The position numbers and the translations under genes were made by a program. The notes under the pieces are model-generated. The model searched no databases and was not told where the DNA came from. It worked only from the letters and a program-made list of their open reading frames with translations. Positions 59,255-64,000 of a stretch of DNA of 64,000 nt are shown in pieces. Positions within the stretch are counted from its first letter, which is position 1. Each line of letters opens with the position of its first letter. Origin of the DNA: Cyclaneusma minus (taxonomy: Eukaryota > Ascomycota > Leotiomycetes > Marthamycetales > Marthamycetaceae); contig JAKZHN010000049.1 in NCBI GenBank assembly GCA_037179335.1, positions 62,001 to 126,000 on the forward strand, read 5' to 3'.

Positions 59255-61135
59255 CTAGTGATTTCTCTGTCGCTTGGAAGACGAGCCGACACTTTCAGGG
59301 GCCGCTCGTTTGGAAGAGTCCTGTGACTCCTCTTCCTCATACTTGACACCCGCCTCACCCAGCCTGTAGCTAACAAGGGTCTCCTCCATAAGCAGGTTCT
59401 TGACTTGATTAAAGCCCACATTCTTTCCCGAAACCCAGTTGCGATATCCGTTCTTCGCTTTACTTGGGTTGTGCAGAGCCCGGAAGCGCAGCTCGAAATC
59501 ACAGTAAGGGGCAGGCGCGACGGTGAGTCCCTGGAGGAACTTCTCGACTAGCTGGATGTCAGTGAGAGCGACATGATGTTGCGGATTCGCATCGCTACTC
59601 TCTGCTGAGGCACCGCTGTTCTCGCTGCTAATTCCGTCGCTGATGAAATCGAAGCGATATATGTAGTCGAAGATGCTATCACAGTCAAGGAAGAAGGTGT
59701 CGTAAAATTGGCGGATGAGATCAGCCTCCTTGGCGGCTGGACTTCGTCGTCGGTTTCGTTCTTTCAGCCATGTGAGAAGCTTGGGGCCCATGTCTTCTTC
59801 CGCCAACGAGCGGTTGTTGTCGATCCAACGGCGTAGTTGATCGGAGAATGAGCGTGGTTGTGATGCCGCATCGGCTGGTTCACGAGAAAATCGTGGTGCT
59901 TGTCCGCTACTTGCTTCAGGCGTGGCATCGTCATGGTGTGCCTCGTCGAGGTCGGCTTGACGCACCTCGTCATCTACCACACTGCGCCTTTCCTCCAGAT
60001 CGACTGCAGGGGAAGTTTCGCGTGCAACATCTCGTGCGTCTTCGGCTGTCTCCTCGGGTGCACGTTGGTTGTGTCCATGGGGTCCTCCCTCAGATCCTGG
60101 CACATTCTCCAACTCCTCGTGCGGGAAGGGTGTTAACTCGCGTCTGCGCCGAGAAGGTTCAGACCCATGACCGTCTTCCACATTCGACTGCGGGTGTGCG
60201 ACGGTGGTGTCAACTTCTCCTCTGGCAAGGTTGTGGTTCTGCTGGGTAGCCTCATCTCCGTCGTCGAAGCCGTTCTGGAAATAGGCCTCTGCATCGTAGT
60301 CATCACCCATATCGTCCGAGTTCAAGTTTTCAGCGACATTCGTGCCTTGCTGATCAGCTTCGGATTCGTGGTTGGAGCTGCCCGGAGGATTTCCGTCTGC
60401 AGCGTTGTCACTATTTATGCCTGCCCAGTAACCCTGCAATGATTCCACTTGATCCACGACATCGTCCTCGTCGGTATCCGCCCCGGGGCGTGGGAGGACT
60501 TGGTCGACCGGATCGCAAGCATCGGCGTTGTCTTCATGCTGCAGCTGCAGTTCTGCAGCATCGCGCTGCTCCTCTTCCAGCGTACCGTGTCGCCCGTCGC
60601 TCTCCACAGCCACTCCGTTCTCGGCTTGGATCTCTTGCAGAGTGCTTCTGAAAATTTCCCTAGCTTCTCGCCTCTGCCTTCTGGCAGCCTTCCGCAGCCT
60701 CTTCTCAGCGTCCTTTTTCGCTCTATCTGCGGCCTTGGTCTCGGCACGCACAGCTTGTTGGACAATGGTGTCAAAGTAGATGTTGCTCATGCTGTCCTCG
60801 TGGTCCCAGGAGTCGGAGCACAGGGCACTGTATTTCTGAATCAGGGGGCTGTAGACGTCGTTGGCAGGTAGGCCGAGTAGGAAGTTGCGGGCCTGGACCA
60901 GCTCGCCATAATCTCTCGTGCTCTCGGCGTCAATCTCAGCCAGCTCGAGCATGATCCATTGGCGACGGCGCACGTAGTCGCTCACACTACTACAGGACTC
61001 GAGTCGCAGATCATGGAAGTCCTTGATCAGCTGGCGCTGGCGTGGCCCCTCAGCATCAGGGAACCGGGCAATCCAGTCTTCGGGGATGCTGGCCATTTCG
61101 TAACGAGTGGCGGGGTGAGAACATTCTTGACCCAT
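59255..61135 (-). CDS. protein with two Gag-like modules joined by an acidic linker, 626 residues
   Basis: A single intact frame from ATG 61133-61135. A second Met at residue 14 starts MASIPEDW. Module 1 (about 30-135): RQRQLIKDFHDLRLESCSSV, SDYVRRRQWIMLEL, ARNFLLGLP, then a helix. A basic KKDAEKRLRKAARRQRR coiled segment (about 139-160) follows, then about 300 residues rich in Asp, Glu, Asn and Gln, without order. Module 2 (about 470-595): DLIRQFYDTFFLDCDSIF, DYIYR, QLVEKFLQGL, then VKNLLMEETL. The tail is basic (KRQR). Both modules share the layout of retrotransposon Gag (UBN2-like) capsid domains. No zinc knuckle and no pol. The preserved long frame in a region where decayed genes abound suggests selection. 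Gag homology is my inference from pattern; function unknown. Confidence 0.5.
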   Translation of the reverse strand: MGQECSHPATRYEMASIPEDWIARFPDAEGPRQRQLIKDFHDLRLESCSSVSDYVRRRQWIMLELAEIDAESTRDYGELVQARNFLLGLPANDVYSPLIQKYSALCSDSWDHEDSMSNIYFDTIVQQAVRAETKAADRAKKDAEKRLRKAARRQRREAREIFRSTLQEIQAENGVAVESDGRHGTLEEEQRDAAELQLQHEDNADACDPVDQVLPRPGADTDEDDVVDQVESLQGYWAGINSDNAADGNPPGSSNHESEADQQGTNVAENLNSDDMGDDYDAEAYFQNGFDDGDEATQQNHNLARGEVDTTVAHPQSNVEDGHGSEPSRRRRELTPFPHEELENVPGSEGGPHGHNQRAPEETAEDARDVARETSPAVDLEERRSVVDDEVRQADLDEAHHDDATPEASSGQAPRFSREPADAASQPRSFSDQLRRWIDNNRSLAEEDMGPKLLTWLKERNRRRSPAAKEADLIRQFYDTFFLDCDSIFDYIYRFDFISDGISSENSGASAESSDANPQHHVALTDIQLVEKFLQGLTVAPAPYCDFELRFRALHNPSKAKNGYRNWVSGKNVGFNQVKNLLMEETLVSYRLGEAGVKYEEEESQDSSKRAAPESVGSSSKRQRNH

Positions 61136-61942
61136 TGAGGGCAGGGGCGGTCTTAATGTCGGGAGACTTGGTGGGCAGACGTCACAAAGAATGGTCGCCG
61201 TCTAGAAACGGCGCAAACATGGGTAGGTGGGTAAGAGGTGCCTAGGAAATGGGGCGATGTAGAGTTGGACTCGCAAGACGCGAACGGATGTGGAAGTCGT
61301 GATGACCGGCCTCTCCGGATGCATGCGCGTATGTCGCCCGGCACGGCACGTGGAGTGTGGGAAGCTGCCTCAGGCCCCATAAAGGTATCCGAGTTCAGGT
61401 CAATGTCCCCCCTCACCCCCATCAAAACACCATGTTCATCCGTACATATGCTGATGTTATTCTGGAAGTTTGGAACCGGCATTATCTTGACGACATTTGC
61501 ATTGAATTCGTCTTACGACTTGACTTGTGGCTGTATACGCTGCGCCCAACAATTGTCACCATGGTCCACGAGGGTCCTGCTGAAGCCTGACCGACGGACA
61601 ACATGGTTTCTAACGAAAACACCACATGCAATTTCACCATGGCCGCCTCTCAGCCGCTGCTTCCCCTATTGTTCAAGCCTCAACAGTGGTAAGTAGGAGC
61701 CGCCCGTTGTTTCCTATTTCATACCTACCATTCGCAAGTTGCTTCCCTTGGTCGCCTCCTTCTTTCCGTCCTGCTCTATCCTCAAGCCCAAGAGTATATC
61801 AGCGAGAGTCTTCGTTCTTCTCCATCATTCTCTCATCCCCATTTCCATGTTCATCACCATTCGCATTGCTTCCACCTCGCATCGTTTACCTTCATACAAG
61901 ATCCCGGTTATCGCCTGCTAGTTCCTTGTCATTATCGTCGTC
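61136..61942. other. divergent promoter region
   Basis: About 800 bases between the minus-strand Gag-like gene and the plus-strand protease. A pyrimidine-rich tract (61700-61935) just before ATG 61943 fits a fungal core promoter and 5' UTR. No other gene. Confidence 0.5.
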
Positions 61943-63497
61943 ATGAAAGCCTCCGAGTTCATCAGGGCGCTGATGGTGGCGGCGGTTCTGGTGGCACCCT
62001 TCGGCCTTGTCATCGGTGCGGCCCAGGTCGTTCACTTGGACATCCAGGGGGGTCGTCACCTTGACTTTCGCAGGCTAGACGAGAATTCCACCATTACAGC
62101 CGGTCTCGCAAACATTGCGTCTGCGCAGGGGTACTACGTTGATGTCACCGTTGGCACGCCCCCTCAAAGCATGACGTTGCAGATCGACACCGGTAGCTCT
62201 GACACCTGGTTGCCTGCATCAAATTCTTCCATGTGTGCTGAAGACGGTCTTTGTTCTTTTGGCAACTGTAGGTCGACTACTCCGCTGCTATCGCTGCTTC
62301 TCTGCTAATCTCTTCTATAGTGGACGTTGATAAATCTTCAAGCTTTTCCGAAGTCGGCCAGAGTGACTTCTTGATTTCATATGCGGACGGCACAGGAGTT
62401 AGAGGCGATTACTTCACCGACGTATTTGGTCTCGGCGGCCAAACTGTTGGCCCTCTGGAGATGGGATTGGCTCGCGCTGGGACTGTTTCAACGGGCATCA
62501 TGGGAATCGGCTTCGAAGACAACGAAGCCATTCTAGATGGCGATGGCGATCATGCTGTATACATAAACCTTCCATACGCTCTTCTCAGAAGCGGACTTAT
62601 TCCCACTGTCGCCTACAGTCTGTGGCTCAATGATCTCGGTATGGAAATACGACTGCATTGCCCTTCCTTGTGTTCTATTGCATATGCTAACCCGGACATG
62701 CAGACGCAAGCAAAGGCTCCATTCTCTTCGGAGGCATTGATACCGAGAAGTTTATCGGCGAGCTGAAGTCCATTCCCATTCTTCAAGATGCTCTTACTTC
62801 TTTCACCAGCAAGACACCGTTCACTGCGCCCCGCAACCGAACCGAGTTCAAGGTCTCCTTCACCTCCCTTTCCCTCACCTCTGATTCGGGTGCTGGCGCT
62901 GTCATCAGCAATCTCACCGATGCCGATTATGAGTCCAGCGCCCTCTTTGATAGTGGGACTACCCTCACCTATCTTCCTGCCGATATTGTTAGGCAACTGT
63001 ACAGCATCCTAGGCAGTACGGGCCCCATCTTTCCATGCGCTTTGGCGGATAAAGGAGGCTTCCTTTCCTTTGGCTTCGGCGGAAAGGACGGGCCTGTCAT
63101 TCATGTTCCTCTTACCGAGATACTTGTGCCCGCAGGTTCGATCCGGAACCCGCTCGCGCCCATGGCTGATGGCGGAAATGCCTGTGAACTTGGTATCCAG
63201 GAGACTCCGCTCGGCGCCCCCAACCTCTTTGGTGACACGTTCCTGCGCTCAGCATACGTTGTTTACGACCTCACAAACAAGATGATTGCGCTCGCCAACA
63301 CCAATTTCAACTCCACGACAAGCAACATCGTGCCGTTCAAGTCACTCGGTGCTGCGATTCCGACTGCTACTGGTGTGGTTGCTGGCAACGTTGAACATGC
63401 CGGGACCAGCGCGGCCTCGACTCCTAGGGGTGTTTTCAGTCATTGGTACTTGCTAGTCGCGTTCTTTGTCGCTAGGATGATCCCTAGTTATTACTAG
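61943..63497 (+). CDS. secreted, probably GPI-anchored aspartic protease (pepsin/yapsin-like), 478 residues
   Basis: Exons 61943-62267, 62321-62638 and 62704-63497 join in phase 1 both times. Residues 1-26 form a signal peptide. A short propeptide ends near 58. The first catalytic motif is DTGSSDTWL (Asp82) and the second FDSGTTLTYLP (Asp297). The hydrophobic Tyr-flap region and C-terminal F-G-D-T-F-L-R-S-A-Y-V-V-Y-D are typical of the A1 family. After a Ser/Thr/Ala/Gly stretch the protein ends in a hydrophobic segment (WYLLVAFFVARM), as in GPI-anchored yapsins. It would cleave proteins at the cell surface or in the medium. All hallmark residues are present; the gene is intact. Introns are 53 and 65 nt. 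Confidence 0.92.
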
Positions 63498-64000
63498 AAG
63501 GGTTGCGCGCAGGAGTTGTCATGGCGGGAAGCGTTAGGGTAGAGTTATGAGATAGACGGTCAGACCGTTACCAAATGTCTCAGAGCAAGCTTGCGTGATT
63601 GTGACGGTGTGACGTAGCTCGTGGTGGGTACTACTTTTGGAGTCCACGTGAATACCGCTGGGAGATATTGAAGTGATGGAGAAAACTGTATGAAATTGGA
63701 TGAATTCCAGGTGGTTGAGAGAAATGCTGGTAATTGGGAAGACTCCAGGTAACTGGGAAAAATCTAAAATATTGAGAGAAATCATGATGCGATGAAGAAA
63801 AGCCCAAGGGATTGGGGAAAATTCAAGGATTTACCTCTATACATGCGATATGCTACTCTGTGACAAAGACTGAGTTGAACCGGATAAGATTCCGAAAGGA
63901 GTATGTTTATCTCCACTCAGTCGCTCCTTACGAAATGTGCCGCTTCGTGGTTGCTATGCATCCCTGCTTACCACGTGAGCGCGCGTCACAAGTTAAAGTT
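63498..64000. other. 3' flank of the protease gene with repeat
   Basis: Contains the sixth 19-nt array (63690-63832). No gene to the right edge of the window. Confidence 0.5.
63690..63832. repeat. 19-nt array, locus 6 (diverged)
   Basis: Six to seven units spaced mostly 19 nt, such as AAATGCTGGTAATTGGGAA, GACTCCAGGTAACTGGGAA and AAATCTAAAATATTGAGAG. The AATTGGGAA half of the consensus is best kept. About 190 bp after the protease stop codon. Confidence 0.75.

Overview
This window looks like nuclear DNA of a filamentous ascomycete (Pezizomycotina). The reasons are genes split by short introns with GT(A/G)AGT donors and YAG acceptors, a HET-domain gene, fungal-type P450s, a WSC-domain wall protein, a GPI-type aspartic protease, and strong traces of repeat-induced point mutation (RIP). 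I cannot name the species.

Layout. 1-313: 3' end of an unknown gene. 1104-2888: a HET-domain gene cut by an in-frame TAG. 4124-5454 (-): an intact secreted Ser/Ala-rich protein. 6965-8389 (-): a cytochrome P450 wrecked by frameshifts. 8911-10524 and 11217-14405: two intact genes, one from a large fungal family of unknown function and one a ZZ/EF-hand protein. 14.4-18.1 kb: gene-poor, with remnants of a methyltransferase and of a 3'-5' exonuclease-like protein. 18162-21132 (-): a large SF1 (UPF1-like) helicase with altered motif I. 21.8-23.7 kb: two related, decayed unknown genes. 25046-29122: a 1358-residue disordered protein with a C-terminal membrane segment. 31840-35089: a six-exon secreted WSC protein with a hypervariable Ser/Ala repeat.

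35456-46399 is an extremely AT-rich island. It resolves into an LTR retrotransposon (169-bp LTRs, perfect 5-bp target duplication ACTTT) with a second LTR pair about 7.5 kb apart nested inside. All differences between the outer LTRs are transitions, as RIP predicts. Beyond it lie a small membrane-anchored cysteine-containing protein (47859-48568, -), a long repeat-rich stretch without convincing genes (49-54 kb), a single-module Gag-like ORF (54297-55316, -), a P450 pseudogene that has lost its heme-ligand cysteine (56845-58609), a larger intact ORF with two Gag-like modules (59255-61135, -), and an intact secreted aspartic protease (61943-63497).

The most unusual signals are: (1) six dispersed arrays sharing a strict 19-nt period and one consensus, one of them inside an intron; (2) intact Gag-like genes without any pol, one with a duplicated module, which suggests domestication; (3) a helicase with changes in nucleotide-binding motifs; (4) RIP-type lesions in single-copy-looking genes. 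There is no operon-like cooperation; the region reads as an accessory, gene-turnover compartment with a few conserved genes between decayed ones.
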